The notes under the pieces: generated by a model
What the model was told of the DNA's origin: nothing
What the model saw: only the letters and a program-made list of their open reading frames with translations
Database searches by the model: none
Shown: positions 18,687 to 28,114 of the stretch, in pieces
How positions within the stretch are numbered: the first letter of the stretch is position 1
How the letters are laid out: the number at the start of each line of letters is the position of its first letter
Program-made: the position numbers and the translations under genes
NCBI RefSeq assembly: GCF_026339955.1
Contig: NZ_JAPEPW010000001.1
Span: 62,001-126,000, forward strand
From: Streptomyces sp. NBC_01549
Lineage (GTDB): Bacteria; Actinomycetota; Actinomycetes; Streptomycetales; Streptomycetaceae
Reading direction: 5' to 3'
Length of the DNA: 64,000 nt

Positions 18687-20205
18687 GGGTCTTCGAATTT
18701 AGTGGGGGTGCGGCGGTGACGGCCTGACGTTCAGTCACCGAGCGTGATGGGCCTGGGGTGTGGGTGGCCTGGACGCAAGGAGCCCGCGGGTCTTCGTGAT
18801 CATGGTTGTTGTCTAGGCAACCGATCATGAAGAACCCACGGGCTTGAGCATCGACGATACCGGGACCAACGAGGCTGCGACGCGACTGCTTGGGCTGGAG
18901 GGGGTGAGTGTGACGCAGGTCAAGGACGACAAGGCAGGCGGATCGACGGTATACGTCGTGACGAACGAGGAGTCCGCGAGGGCCTGCCCCTCGTGCGGGG
19001 TTTTCTCCACCCGGCTGAAGGACTACCGCACCACCGCCCCCAGACACCTGTCCTGCGGCGGGCGCCCGGTGAGTATCCGGTGGCGCAAGGCACGCTGGCA
19101 CTGCACCGAACTCGACTGCGACCGCCGCTCGTTCACCGAGTCCATAGGCCAGGTACCCGCGCGGATGCGTACGACCGGGGCGCTTCGGCGGGCGGCCGGG
19201 GCCGCGGTGTGTGACGGCGGGCGATCGGTGGTGCAGGCCGGCCGGGATCTGGGCCTGTCCTGGCCGATCGTGCAGCACTGCTTCGAGGACTACGCCGCGA
19301 AGGTCCTGCCCGAGGAGCCGCCGGTGACCGAGGCGATCGGGATCGACGAGACCCGGCGGGGTAAGCCGGTGTGGGAGCAGAACCCGGACACGGAGAAGTG
19401 GGAGCTGGTCGCGGACGCCTGGCACATCGGCTTCGTCGACGCGATCGGCGGGCGCGGCCTGTTCGGCCAGGTCGAGGGCCGCAACTCCGCCTCCGTCGCC
19501 GACTGGCTGACGGCCCGGCCCGCCGCCTGGCGCGAGCAGGTCCGCTACGTCGCCATCGACCTGTGCTCCACCTTCCGCGCCGCCGTCCACCGTGCCCTGC
19601 CGCACGCGGCGGTGGTCGTGGACTGCTTCCACATCGTGCAACTCGCCCAGCGCCACCTCGCCGACCTGCGCCGACGCCTCACCTGGAAACAGCACGGCCG
19701 CCGGGCCCGCAAGGGCGACAGCATCTACAGCGTCCGCAAGCTCCTGCGCCGCAACAAGGAAGACCTCACCGACGAACAACGCGAGCTCCTCAAGACCGAG
19801 TTGGAGTACATGGGGACCTACGGCCGACAGATCTATGCGGCCTGGCAGGGCAAGGAACTCCTGCGCGACCTCCTGGGCCTGACCGTCACCCGCAGGCACG
19901 TCACCCCCGACCACTCCGCGATCTCCACCGCCCGCCACCGCTTCTTCGCCCACGTCGCCGACCACGCTCACCTGCCCGAACTCGTCACCCTCGCCGAGAC
20001 CATCGAGCAGTGGTGGGACGGCATCGAGACCTACCTGACCACCGGGATCACCAACGCCGCCTCGGAGGGCAACAACCGCCTCATCAAGCTCGAAGCGCGT
20101 AACGCCTTCGGCTTCCGCAACCGAGCGAACCAACGCCTCCGCTCACGCTGCGCAACCACCCGGCGAAGCCGACGGGAGGCACACCCCCACTAAATTCGAA
20201 GACCC
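18687..20205. mobile_element. ISL3-family insertion sequence with 8-bp target duplication
   Basis: Both ends carry a 24-bp perfect inverted repeat (18687-18710 and 20182-20205, beginning GGGTCTTCGAATTTAG). The same 8 bases, ACGAAGCC, flank it on each side (18679-18686 and 20206-20213), as expected for ISL3 transposition. The element is 1519 bp with one transposase gene. It splits the synthetase and thiolase genes. The perfect ends and duplication point to a recent insertion. Confidence 0.95.
18844..20193 (+). CDS. ISL3-family transposase
   Basis: About 449 residues. An N-terminal zinc-finger-like region (ACPSCG, followed by CTELDCDRRSF) is followed by the DDE domain: IGIDETRRGK, AIDLCSTFRAAV, DCFHIVQLA, and the terminal Glu in ASEGNNRLIK. 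The TTG start at 18844 is the longest choice; a GTG at about 18907 is possible. The last codons reach into the right inverted repeat. The gene appears intact. Confidence 0.9.
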   Translation: MSIDDTGTNEAATRLLGLEGVSVTQVKDDKAGGSTVYVVTNEESARACPSCGVFSTRLKDYRTTAPRHLSCGGRPVSIRWRKARWHCTELDCDRRSFTESIGQVPARMRTTGALRRAAGAAVCDGGRSVVQAGRDLGLSWPIVQHCFEDYAAKVLPEEPPVTEAIGIDETRRGKPVWEQNPDTEKWELVADAWHIGFVDAIGGRGLFGQVEGRNSASVADWLTARPAAWREQVRYVAIDLCSTFRAAVHRALPHAAVVVDCFHIVQLAQRHLADLRRRLTWKQHGRRARKGDSIYSVRKLLRRNKEDLTDEQRELLKTELEYMGTYGRQIYAAWQGKELLRDLLGLTVTRRHVTPDHSAISTARHRFFAHVADHAHLPELVTLAETIEQWWDGIETYLTTGITNAASEGNNRLIKLEARNAFGFRNRANQRLRSRCATTRRSRREAHPH

Positions 20206-20258
20206 ACGAAGCCGACCCCGAAATCCCCCGACCACTTCACAGACAAGGGACATACGCA

Positions 20259-21476
20259 ATGCCTGAGGCCGTCATAGTTGCCACCGCTCGCTCACCCATA
20301 GGACGAGCTCGAAAGGGTTCACTCGTCGACATGCGCGCGGACGATCTGGTGGCGCAGATGGTTCGAGCCGCACTGGACAAGGTGCCGGCGCTCGATCCTG
20401 CCGGCATCGACGATCTCATTCTCGGATGCGGCCTTCCCGGCGGCGAGCAGGGCTTCAACATGGCCCGCAACGTGGCAGTCCAACTGGGCTATGACACGCT
20501 GCCGGGGACGACCCTCACGCGATACTGCGCGTCCTCGCTGCAGACGACTCGCATGGCCTTCCACGCGATCAAGGCCGGCGAAGGGCACGCTTTCATCTCG
20601 GCCGGTGTCGAGGCGATGTCCCGGTTCACCAAGGGGAACTCCGACTCGCTTCCCGATACTCAGAACCCTGTCTTCGCCGATGCCCAGGCCCGGACGGCGG
20701 AGCTGGCCGCCGGAGGGCGCACGTGGTCGGATCCCCGGGACGGCGGAGACCTGCCGGATGCCTACATCGCCATGGGGCAGACCGCGGAGAACGTCGCCCA
20801 GTTCACCGGTATAAGCCGTGAGGAACAGGACCGTTGGGCGGTCCTCAGTCAGAACCGCGCCGAAGAGGCCCTCAAGAACGGATTCTTCGCCCGCGAGATC
20901 GCACCGGTCACCCTGCCGGACGGGACCGTGGTGGCCCAGGACGACAGCCCCCGGGCCGGCACGACGTACGAAGCCGTCAGCAAGCTCGCTCCGGTGTTCC
21001 GTCCCGACGGCACCGTCACCGCGGGCAACGCGTGCCCCCTCAACGACGGCGCGGCGGCGCTTGTGATCATGTCCGACACCAAGGCGGACCAACTGGGGCT
21101 GACGCCGCTCGCGCGCATCGTATCGACGGGTGTCTCAGCGCTGTCGCCCGAGATCATGGGTCTCGGCCCCATCGAAGCGACCAGGAACGCGCTGAAGCAC
21201 GCGGGACTGTCCATAACCGACATCGACCTCTTCGAAATCAACGAGGCGTTCGCCGTGCAGGTCCTGGGCTCGGCGCGCGAGCTGGGCATCGATGAGGATC
21301 GCTTGAACGTCTCCGGCGGGGCGATCGCTCTCGGCCACCCGTTCGGAATGACCGGCGCGCGCATCACCGCGACCCTGATCAACAACCTGCGGACGAGCGA
21401 CAAGCAGCTGGGCGTGGAAACCATGTGCGTCGGCGGCGGACAGGGAATGGCGATGGTGGTGGAGCGACTGGTCTAG
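20259..21476 (+). CDS. Thiolase (acetyl-CoA acetyltransferase)
   Basis: A 405-residue thiolase with nucleophile Cys in TRYCASSLQT, the NEAFA block, GGAIALGHPFGMTGAR and the second catalytic Cys in CVGGGQG. It would split acetoacetyl-CoA into two acetyl-CoA, using the product of the upstream synthetase. It starts ATG behind AAGGGA. Before the ISL3 insertion its start was about 75 nt from the end of the synthetase gene, so the two were probably co-transcribed. The insertion may now uncouple them. Confidence 0.93.
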   Translation: MPEAVIVATARSPIGRARKGSLVDMRADDLVAQMVRAALDKVPALDPAGIDDLILGCGLPGGEQGFNMARNVAVQLGYDTLPGTTLTRYCASSLQTTRMAFHAIKAGEGHAFISAGVEAMSRFTKGNSDSLPDTQNPVFADAQARTAELAAGGRTWSDPRDGGDLPDAYIAMGQTAENVAQFTGISREEQDRWAVLSQNRAEEALKNGFFAREIAPVTLPDGTVVAQDDSPRAGTTYEAVSKLAPVFRPDGTVTAGNACPLNDGAAALVIMSDTKADQLGLTPLARIVSTGVSALSPEIMGLGPIEATRNALKHAGLSITDIDLFEINEAFAVQVLGSARELGIDEDRLNVSGGAIALGHPFGMTGARITATLINNLRTSDKQLGVETMCVGGGQGMAMVVERLV

Positions 21477-21970
21477 CTAGTGCTCTGACCACATAGACAC
21501 CTCAGGCGCCTAACTGATCGTTTCAGAATGATCGCGAGAGCCGCCGCAGGCAGATGATCGAGCAGGCGAGTTCGAGGAGCCCCTGGTGAAGGTCTGCCCG
21601 GTGCTCGTAGCGGATGCGCAGGCGCTTGAACTGGTGCAGCCAGGCCAACGCGCGCTCCACGACCCAGCGCACCTTGCCGAGTCCGGAGCCGTGAGCAATG
21701 CCGCGTCGGGCGATCAGCGGCTTGATGCCGCGCTTCCACAGCTGACGGCGGTACTTGTCGAAGTCGTAGCCCCGGTCGGCGTACAGTCGCCGGGGCCGAC
21801 GGCGCGGCCGCCCTCGCAGGCCCCGGATCAATGGGACCGCATCCACCAGCGGCAGGAGCTGGGTGACGTCGTGTCGGTTGCCGCCGGTGAGCGTGACGGC
21901 CAGCGGGGTACCGTTGCGGTCGACAATCAGGTGGTGCTTTGAGCCGGGACGGGCACGGTCGAGAGTAATA
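21477..21970 (-). pseudogene. IS5-family transposase, 3' remnant
   Basis: The frame reads DRARPGSKHHLIVDRNGTP, GGNRHDVTQLLPL, YADRGYDFDKYR and RWVVERALAWLHQFKRL, the second half of an IS5 (DDE) transposase. The N-terminal half is missing. The break coincides with the end of the next element at 21971. Its outer end lies next to the thiolase stop, in the sequence CTAGTGCTCTGACC. Confidence 0.8.
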
Positions 21971-21994
21971 GTCAAGACCTGTGGATCGGTGAAG

Positions 21995-22513
21995 TTATCG
22001 GCTGATGCTCCGGTGCCATCGGATCTCGCCTTCGTGCCATTCGTCGGTCGGTGTGAGCCCGGCGGCAGTGGCGACGGCAGCGGATGCGCGATGCTCGGGG
22101 TGGATGTGGGCGATTACGGTGTGCACCGGCTGCCGGCTGAGCCAGTCGACGAGCCCTTGGGCTGCTTCGGTGGCGATGCCCCTTCCCTGCCACGGGGTCC
22201 CCACCACCCAGGCGATCTCGGCGATGGGGCCGTGGCCGGAGGGGCTGACCGTTGCCTGGACTGTGCCCGTCAGGCAGGACTCGTCGCGGAGCCGGATCAC
22301 CCAGTTCAGCCAGGACACGGCCGGATCGGGAGAGCCTGCCGTCATGCGCTGGTAGCGCGAACGCAGGGCTTGCGGGGTGTCCGGGGTGCCGCCGATGAAG
22401 GTGTGCAGGGCCGGGTCGGACAGCACGGAAGCCATCTCCTCGGCGTGCTCGACGTGCAGCGGCAGCAGGTCCAGCCGCCCGGTGCTGATGGCCTGGGCCG
22501 CGATGGGGTTCAC
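21995..22513 (-). CDS. GNAT-family N-acetyltransferase inside the IS256-like element
   Basis: A 172-residue protein of the RimJ/RimL-like acetyltransferase group (TGRLDLLPLHVEHAEEM at the N terminus, acetyl-CoA loop VVGTPWQGRGIATEAAQGL). The GTG start overlaps the stop of the transposase gene in GTGA, so the two are translationally coupled. The stop lies just inside the element's left end. The substrate is unknown; such enzymes acetylate ribosomal proteins, small amines or antibiotics. No frameshift is seen here, in contrast to the transposase. Confidence 0.85.
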   Translation of the reverse strand: MNPIAAQAISTGRLDLLPLHVEHAEEMASVLSDPALHTFIGGTPDTPQALRSRYQRMTAGSPDPAVSWLNWVIRLRDESCLTGTVQATVSPSGHGPIAEIAWVVGTPWQGRGIATEAAQGLVDWLSRQPVHTVIAHIHPEHRASAAVATAAGLTPTDEWHEGEIRWHRSISR

Positions 22514-23766
22514 GCCGCGACCGCCTCGGGGCGTTCGACGAGCTGGCCGCGTTCGAAGCGGGCTCCGGCGCGGACGAGGGCGACGAGGTGGGGTGCGTTC
22601 ACGGCCCGCCACCGTTGCTGGGCGGACTCGACGAGCTTGAAGACCATGGCCAGGGCGGCGGTGCGGGAGCCAGCGCCACGGGTGACCTTGGTCCGCAGCC
22701 GGACGGTGGAGAAGGTCGACTCAATGGGGTTCGTGGTCCGCAGATGGATCCAGTGCTCGGCCGGGAAGCCATAGAACGCCAGCAGTTGCACCTGGTCGTC
22801 GGTGATCTTCTTGACCGCCTTGGGGAACTTCGCGCCGTAGAGCTTGGCGAATGTCTTGATCGCCACCTCGGCGTGGTCGTGGTCCTCCGCGTTGTAGATG
22901 TCCTGGATCGCCTTCTTCGCGCCCGGCTGCGCGGACTTCGGCATGGAGTCGAGGACGTTGGCCGTTTTGTGAACCCAGCACCTCTGCTCGCAGGTTTCGG
23001 GGAACACCTCCGCCAGGGCCTTCCAGAAGCCCAGGGCGCCGTCGCCGACCGCGAGGACCGGGGCGCGCATGCCCCGGCGGGCGCAGTCCCGCAGCAGGTC
23101 AGCCCACGACTCGCCGGATTCTCGGTAGCCGTCCTTGAGGGCGACGAGCTCCTTGGAGCCGTCGGCGCGAACCCCGATGAGCACCAGGACGCACGCCTTG
23201 GCCTCCTCCAGACGGACGTTGAGGTGGATGCCGTCGGCCCACACGTAGACGTAGTCGACCTCCGACAGGTCGCGGTCCATGAAGGCGGCGTGGTCGGACT
23301 GCCACTGCGTCGTCAGCCGGGTAACCGTCGCCGCCGACAGCCCGGCGGAGGAGCCGAGGAACTGCTTCAGGGCGGGCACGAAGTCGCCGGAGGACAGGCC
23401 GTGCAAGTAGAGCAGGGACAGCACCTCGCTGATCTTCGGCGACTTGCGGCACCACGGCGGCAGGATCGCGGACGAGAACCGCCTGCGCTCGCCGGTCTGT
23501 TCATCGACGCGCTTGTCGTTCACCCGCGGCGCCTTCACCTCGACCACGCCCGCAGCGGTGGTGACCTGCCGGGGTTGGTGATAGCCGTTGCGGACCACCA
23601 GGCGGCGCCCCCTGGCGTCGCGCTCATCAGTCAACTCGGCTATTTAGGCGTTGACTTCGGCCTCCAGTGCGGCGGCCAGCATCCGCCGTGCCCCTTCCCG
23701 AACAACCTCATCCAACAGCGAACTGCCGCTTGGCGTGGTTCCGTCCTCGTTGACTACGGTAAGCAC
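22510..23766 (-). pseudogene. IS256-family (mutator) transposase with an internal ochre stop
   Basis: The DDE domain is complete (WADGIHLNVRLEEAKACVLV, VGDGALGFWKAL, RCWVHKTANVLD, TNPIESTFSTVRLR). From GTG 23766 the frame runs LLDEVVREGARRMLAAALE and AEVNA, then meets TAA at 23644-23646 where the family has Tyr (NAYIAEL). Translation could restart at TTG 23634, losing about 45 residues. The natural protein is thus split, although the catalytic residues remain. Confidence 0.85.
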
Positions 23767-23888
23767 CGGCGTGCCTTCCCGACCGACGCGGCAACGTCGG
23801 CCTTGCTCGATGACCTATCGATCGATCCATCGGGAAGGTACGCCTCCTTCCGTCAGGAGTGATCCACAGGTATTGAGCATTGCTCGGT

Positions 23889-24092
23889 TCAGCATCCCCA
23901 TCCCGTCTCTGGCAAGTGGCATTGCTCGATCCGGAGGTGGATGACCTCAGCTGGCCGCATAGTCGCGAAGTACATGCAACCGAAGAATGCTTCAAGATGA
24001 GGGCCCCGCCCCCGCTGGCGAGCAACGGCCTCGAGCAGCCGAAGCACCTGGGCCGGATTGGGAACGGCGGCCGGATCGACCTCCTCATTGAC
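23889..24092 (-). pseudogene. Tyrosine recombinase (phage-type integrase) fragment
   Basis: Sixty-odd codons read VPNPAQVLRLLEAVARQR, EAFFGCMYFATMRPAEVIHL and CHLPETGWG, the start of the catalytic domain of an actinobacterial integrase (the first conserved Arg lies in TMRPAE). A TGA ends it at 23889-23891. It is bounded by the IS256-like element on one side and an IS5 element on the other, so it is a relic of an integrated element now lost. Confidence 0.7.
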
Positions 24093-24978
24093 TGAGCGTT
24101 TTCAGCGTTGCCTCTCCAGGGTGAGGACGGCTTTGGCGATGACGGTCATGCGGTTCGGGCTGATGCGGGATCTGCGGAAGATCTGCCAGGACTTCAGCCG
24201 TGCCATGCCGCGTTCGACCGGTGCCCGGGCTGCGGCCAGGGCCGGGTTGACGGTGCGCTGGGTGAGGGTGAGCTCGCCGCCCGGTGGCCGTTTGAGTCCG
24301 GTGGTGACCCAGGGGCCGGCGCCGGTGTAGGCACGGTCGGCGAGGACAGGGACACCCTGGCGTTCGCAGATCCGGATGATGCGATGGGTGCGGGCTGCCG
24401 TCAGATCGTGGGTGCGACGCGGCAGGGCGGGCGAGATCCACAGCAGCTCGCCGGCCGGATCGGTGAGGACCTGAACGTTCACGCCGTGCCGGCGGTGCTT
24501 GGCCGAGTAGTCGGCCCGGCTGTCACCGACGCGGTCGCACTCAGCGAGAGTGCCGTCCAGGAGGACGAAGTCCGGATCGTGCTCGCGCAGCGTCTTGAGT
24601 AGGCCAGGGGCTCGTTCGGCGAGCAGGTCGGTCACGCTGGTGACGTACGCGTGGACGGTGCCGACGGAATCCCGAACCCGGCCGCGATCCGGGCGAGGGT
24701 GTCGTGGCGGCGCAGGTACACCAGAGCGACGAGCGCACGCTGGTGCGGCGGGAGTTTGCACCGTCGGTCACCCTCGCGGGTGACGATGAGCATGGTGACC
24801 CACTCGACCAGGGCGTGGGGCAGGTCGAGTGCGGCAGGATGGGGAACCAACAGGGCTCCTGTGTCGGTGGGTTGAGACGTCGAACACCTCTCTCAACGGC
24901 ACGGGGGCTTTGTGCGTTGCGGCCCTCACCTCGACCTAACCGGCGTCACCCGATCAGTGGCCACGCTGAAAACGCTCA
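24093..24978. mobile_element. Short IS5-type insertion sequence (DDE_Tnp_4)
   Basis: Ends are 18-bp inverted repeats (TGAGCGTTTTCAGCGTTG at 24093-24110, complement with one mismatch at 24961-24978). The 886-bp element carries one transposase gene, frameshifted. It is inserted next to the integrase fragment. No clear target duplication can be seen. Confidence 0.8.
24102..24850 (-). pseudogene. IS5-type DDE_Tnp_4 transposase, frameshifted
   Basis: The N-terminal part ([25 protein letters not shown]) is in one frame from 24850. The remainder ([76 protein letters not shown]) is in another, with the join near 24668. The last residues fall in the left inverted repeat. In some IS5 groups two overlapping frames are joined by programmed frameshifting, so this may not be a dead gene. 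Confidence 0.7.
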
Positions 24979-25010
24979 CTGCTGGAGCTTTCCACCGCAA
25001 CCCCTTGAGG

Positions 25011-26453
25011 GGGACTGTCCTAAAGATTGTGTATGCCCCGGTGTGACCTAGATGGCATGAGGTGGGACCTCTGCCGGGAAGGATCACCATGGGGACCAAG
25101 AGCGAGCACCCCCGCGAGGACTCGAACATCGTACGTACGGGGGCTGAGTTGGCGAGACTGGCGGAGCTGGACCGGGAGTTGGCCGGGCAGTTGGTGGCCC
25201 GGGCCCGCGCCGAAGGCGTGAATCTGGTCGGGGAGAACGGGCTGCTGAAGGGGCTGGTGAAGCTGGTCCTGGAGGGGGCTCTGGAGGCTGAGATGAGTGA
25301 GCATCTCGGCTATGAGAAGGGCGATTCGGCCGGCGTCGGGTCGGGTAACTCCCGTAACGGCACCTCGAAGAAGACGGTCCTGACCGACGTCGGGCCGGTG
25401 GATCTTCAGGTACCGCGGGACCGGGCCGGCAGCTTCGCACCGGCCATCGTGCCCAAGCACTCCCGCCGGGTGCAGGGCTTCGACGCGGCGATCCTGTCGC
25501 TGTATGCCAAGGGCTTGACGACTGGGGAGATCCAGGCCCATCTGTCGGAGATCTACGACGTGGAGGTCTCCCGCGACCTGATCTCCCGGGCCACGCACCA
25601 GGTCAGCTCGGAGTTGGAAGCCTGGCGCAACCGGCCGCTGGATCGTGTCTACGCCGTCGTCATGATCGATGCCATCGTCGTGAAGGTCAGGGACGGAGCC
25701 GTCGCCAATCGTCCGGTCTACGTCGCAGTGGGCATCAATCTCGAGGGCGAGCGGGACGTGCTGGGGATGTGGGTCGGCAAGGGCGGCGAGGGCGCCAAGA
25801 CCTGGATGACCTGGCTGACCGAACTCCGCAACCGCGGGGTGGAGGACGTGTTGATCGCCTGCTGTGACGGGCTGAAGGGACTGCCGGAGTCGATCCAGAA
25901 CACCTGGCCGCAGGCGGATGTGCAGCTGTGCGTGGTCCACATGGTCCGCGCCAGCCTGAAGTACGCCTCCACCAAGTACTGGGCGCAGATCGCCAAGGAA
26001 CTCCGCCACGTCTATACCGCCGCCAACGCGGACGCGGCAGAGGCCCGTTTCTCGGAGTTCGAGGCCGAATGGGGCACCCGCTACCCGGCCTTGATCGGAG
26101 TGTGGCGCCGCAACTGGGAACACTTCGTGATGTTCCTCCGCTTCCCGCCCGAGATCCGCAAGATCGTCTATACGACGAACATGATCGAGAGCCTCAACGC
26201 CCGCTTCCGCCAGGCCACCCGCCGACGTGGGCACTTCCCCGACGAGGACTCCGCTCTGAAGGTGCTCTACCTCGTCATCCGCGACCGACAGCCCAACCGC
26301 CCCAACGTCACCGGCCGCACCCGCAACTGGAAGGAGGCCATCAACACCCTCGCCGGCTTCTACGGCGACCGCGTCCTTGAGAATCAGTAGCAACAGCACA
26401 CGACACAGAAGAAGCGTCAGTACCAGGGCTTACACAAAGAACAAGACACTCCC
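25011..26453. mobile_element. IS256-family insertion sequence
   Basis: Imperfect inverted repeats of about 28 bp bound it (25011-25038, starting GGGACTGTCC; 26426-26453, ending CACTCCC). The 1443-bp element holds one intact transposase gene. To its right a SAHH-like gene starts abruptly, so the element replaced or cut the 5' part of that gene. The left flank does not continue the gene. Confidence 0.85.
25089..26390 (+). CDS. IS256-family transposase
   Basis: A 433-residue mutator-type transposase. The N-terminal region has LVKLVLEGALEAEMSEHLGY; the catalytic part has VMIDAIVVKVRDG, IACCDGLKGLPESI, QLCVVHMVR, and the Glu in TTNMIESLNARFR. ATG 25089 follows GGAAGGATCACC; a start at 25062 is possible. 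The gene is full length with no frameshift. It is only distantly related to the IS256-like transposase at 22510-23766. Confidence 0.93.
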   Translation: MGTKSEHPREDSNIVRTGAELARLAELDRELAGQLVARARAEGVNLVGENGLLKGLVKLVLEGALEAEMSEHLGYEKGDSAGVGSGNSRNGTSKKTVLTDVGPVDLQVPRDRAGSFAPAIVPKHSRRVQGFDAAILSLYAKGLTTGEIQAHLSEIYDVEVSRDLISRATHQVSSELEAWRNRPLDRVYAVVMIDAIVVKVRDGAVANRPVYVAVGINLEGERDVLGMWVGKGGEGAKTWMTWLTELRNRGVEDVLIACCDGLKGLPESIQNTWPQADVQLCVVHMVRASLKYASTKYWAQIAKELRHVYTAANADAAEARFSEFEAEWGTRYPALIGVWRRNWEHFVMFLRFPPEIRKIVYTTNMIESLNARFRQATRRRGHFPDEDSALKVLYLVIRDRQPNRPNVTGRTRNWKEAINTLAGFYGDRVLENQ

Positions 26454-27267
26454 GCTGCTGGACGTCGGCGGCTACTTCGCACCAGCCCTGGACACCCTGT
26501 ACGACCGGTTCTCCGGCCGCATCCTGGGCGTGGTCGAAGACACCGAGAACGGCCACAAGCGCTACGCCGAGCACGACAAGTTGCCCTGCCCGGTTGTCTC
26601 CGTGGCTCGTTCCCCGCTCAAGGACCCCGAAGACTTCCTCGTCGGCCAGTCGGTGGTGTTCTCCACCGAGGCCCTCATGCGCGACCAGGGCGACATCCTC
26701 AACGGCCGCCACGCCCTCGTGATCGGCTTCGGCAAACTCGGCTCCAGCATCGCCCGCCTGCTGCACGCCAAAGCCGTACGCGTCACCGTGTACGACATCG
26801 ACCCGGTTCGCCGGGCACAGGCGCTGTCGCAGGGGTTCACGGTCGCCCGCGATCGCGAGGCGGCGCTCATGGGCGCCGGCCTGGTCCTGTGCGCCACCGG
26901 GGCCGTGTCCCTCCGCGGTGAGGACTTCTCGGCCCTGCGCAACGGGGCATACGTCGCCACGGTCACCAGCAGCGAGGAGGAACTCGACCTCGACGGCCTG
27001 CCCGACATCTACACCGGCACACCCACAGGTGACCACGTCACCCGCTACCGAACCACCGGCCACTACTTCTACTTGCTCAACGACGGCAACGCAGTCAACT
27101 TCCTCCACGGCGCCAGCGTGGGCCCGTTCATCCACCTCGTGCAGGCCGAGATACTCGCCGGAATCCGCATGCTCACCCAAGGAGACCTCGACCCCGGTAT
27201 GCACGAGGCCGACGCCACCGACCGGAGCACGATCGCCGCGACGTGGCTCAACTATTTCAACCGGTGA
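26454..27267 (+). pseudogene. S-adenosylhomocysteinase-like NAD-binding protein, 5' truncated
   Basis: The frame enters from the IS256 right end with LLDVGGYFAPALDTLYDRF, then shows a Rossmann motif (ALVIGFGKLGSSIARLLHAK) and continues to NGAYVATVTSSEEELDLDGL and a C-terminal helix. It resembles the NAD-binding part of SAHH-like dehydrogenases. The N-terminal substrate domain is missing. The stop is 8 nt before the NUDIX start, so the two formed an operon. The downstream part could still be expressed from a promoter in the IS end. Confidence 0.7.
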
Positions 27268-27275
27268 GGAGCACC

Positions 27276-27848
27276 ATGCCCATCACAACACAGCACGTAC
27301 GCGACACCCTCGACGCCTACCTCACCCAGCGTCCCGACGAGAAGGACCAGCTGGCGGTACTCACCGAGGTGCTCGACGAGGCCGCCGACTCGATCGTCTC
27401 CCGCAAGAAGTACCGCGGCCACGCCACCGCCGGCGCGATCCTGCTCCGTCCCGACGGCCCAATCCTCCAGATCGAACACAAGGCCCTCGGCACCTGGCTC
27501 TTCCCCGGCGGCCACGTCGAGGACTCCGACACCTCTCTCCTGGACGCCGCGCTGCGCGAGCTCGCCGAGGCGACGGGCATCGCCGCCGACCAGGTCCGGT
27601 TCGACAGTGGCATCCCCTTGCACATCGACGCCCACCCGATCCCCGCCAACCCTGTCAAGGGCGAGGATGCGCACCAGCACTTCGACTTCCGGTTCCTCTT
27701 CCGCACCGGGAACACCGCCGTCGAACTGCAGGAGGAGGAAGTCACCAACTACACCTGGCAGTTTGCCGACTCACTCACGACCGAACCTCTGCGCAGCCGA
27801 GTCCTGGGGACGATCAGGCCGAACACCGGTACCGACGCTCCCCAATAG
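27276..27848 (+). CDS. NUDIX-domain protein with an altered NUDIX box
   Basis: A 190-residue protein; the ATG follows GAGGAG. The NUDIX box region reads GGHVEDSDTSLLDAALREL followed by AEATGI. The REUXEE core is RELAEA, so one metal-binding Glu is Ala. This may lower or abolish hydrolase activity. NUDIX proteins cleave nucleoside diphosphate derivatives. It is coupled to the truncated SAHH-like gene upstream; together they might have salvaged or sensed a nucleoside-derived compound. Confidence 0.82.
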   Translation: MPITTQHVRDTLDAYLTQRPDEKDQLAVLTEVLDEAADSIVSRKKYRGHATAGAILLRPDGPILQIEHKALGTWLFPGGHVEDSDTSLLDAALRELAEATGIAADQVRFDSGIPLHIDAHPIPANPVKGEDAHQHFDFRFLFRTGNTAVELQEEEVTNYTWQFADSLTTEPLRSRVLGTIRPNTGTDAPQ

Positions 27849-28114
27849 GCCGGTCGGTCCCACGCGGAGCCGCCTCGACGGGCGCACTCGCGCCCGTAAG
27901 CCCTTTCCCCTCGGCCGCATTCATCTGATGAAGTCCGCTCGTAGAACCGAAAAAACACCGTCAGCCGGACAGACTCCGGCTATCCCGAGCCTTCGCGTTC
28001 CTCCTCCCCCGCCCCCTTGTCACGCCGTCCCGCCCACAGCTGGGACACCAGCAAGGCACTCGGTATCTGCGCCGCACTCGGGCTGATCACGGGCGGGGCC
28101 ACCACCCTCTGGTG
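27849..28114. other. Intergenic between convergent genes
   Basis: No gene is recognised. The region ends at the hairpin listed next. Confidence 0.4.

Larger units (their letters stand above)
21971..23877. mobile_element. IS256-like element carrying an acetyltransferase passenger
   Basis: Near-identical inverted ends are seen: TCAAGACCTGTGGATC at 21972-21987 and the complement of TCAATACCTGTGGATC at 23861-23876, 15 of 16 matching. Between them on the minus strand lie an IS256/mutator transposase gene and a GNAT acetyltransferase gene overlapping it by 4 nt and ending 8 nt inside the left repeat. The flanks differ (IS5 debris on the left, integrase debris on the right) and no target duplication is seen, so a deletion probably accompanied or followed insertion. 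Confidence 0.65.
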
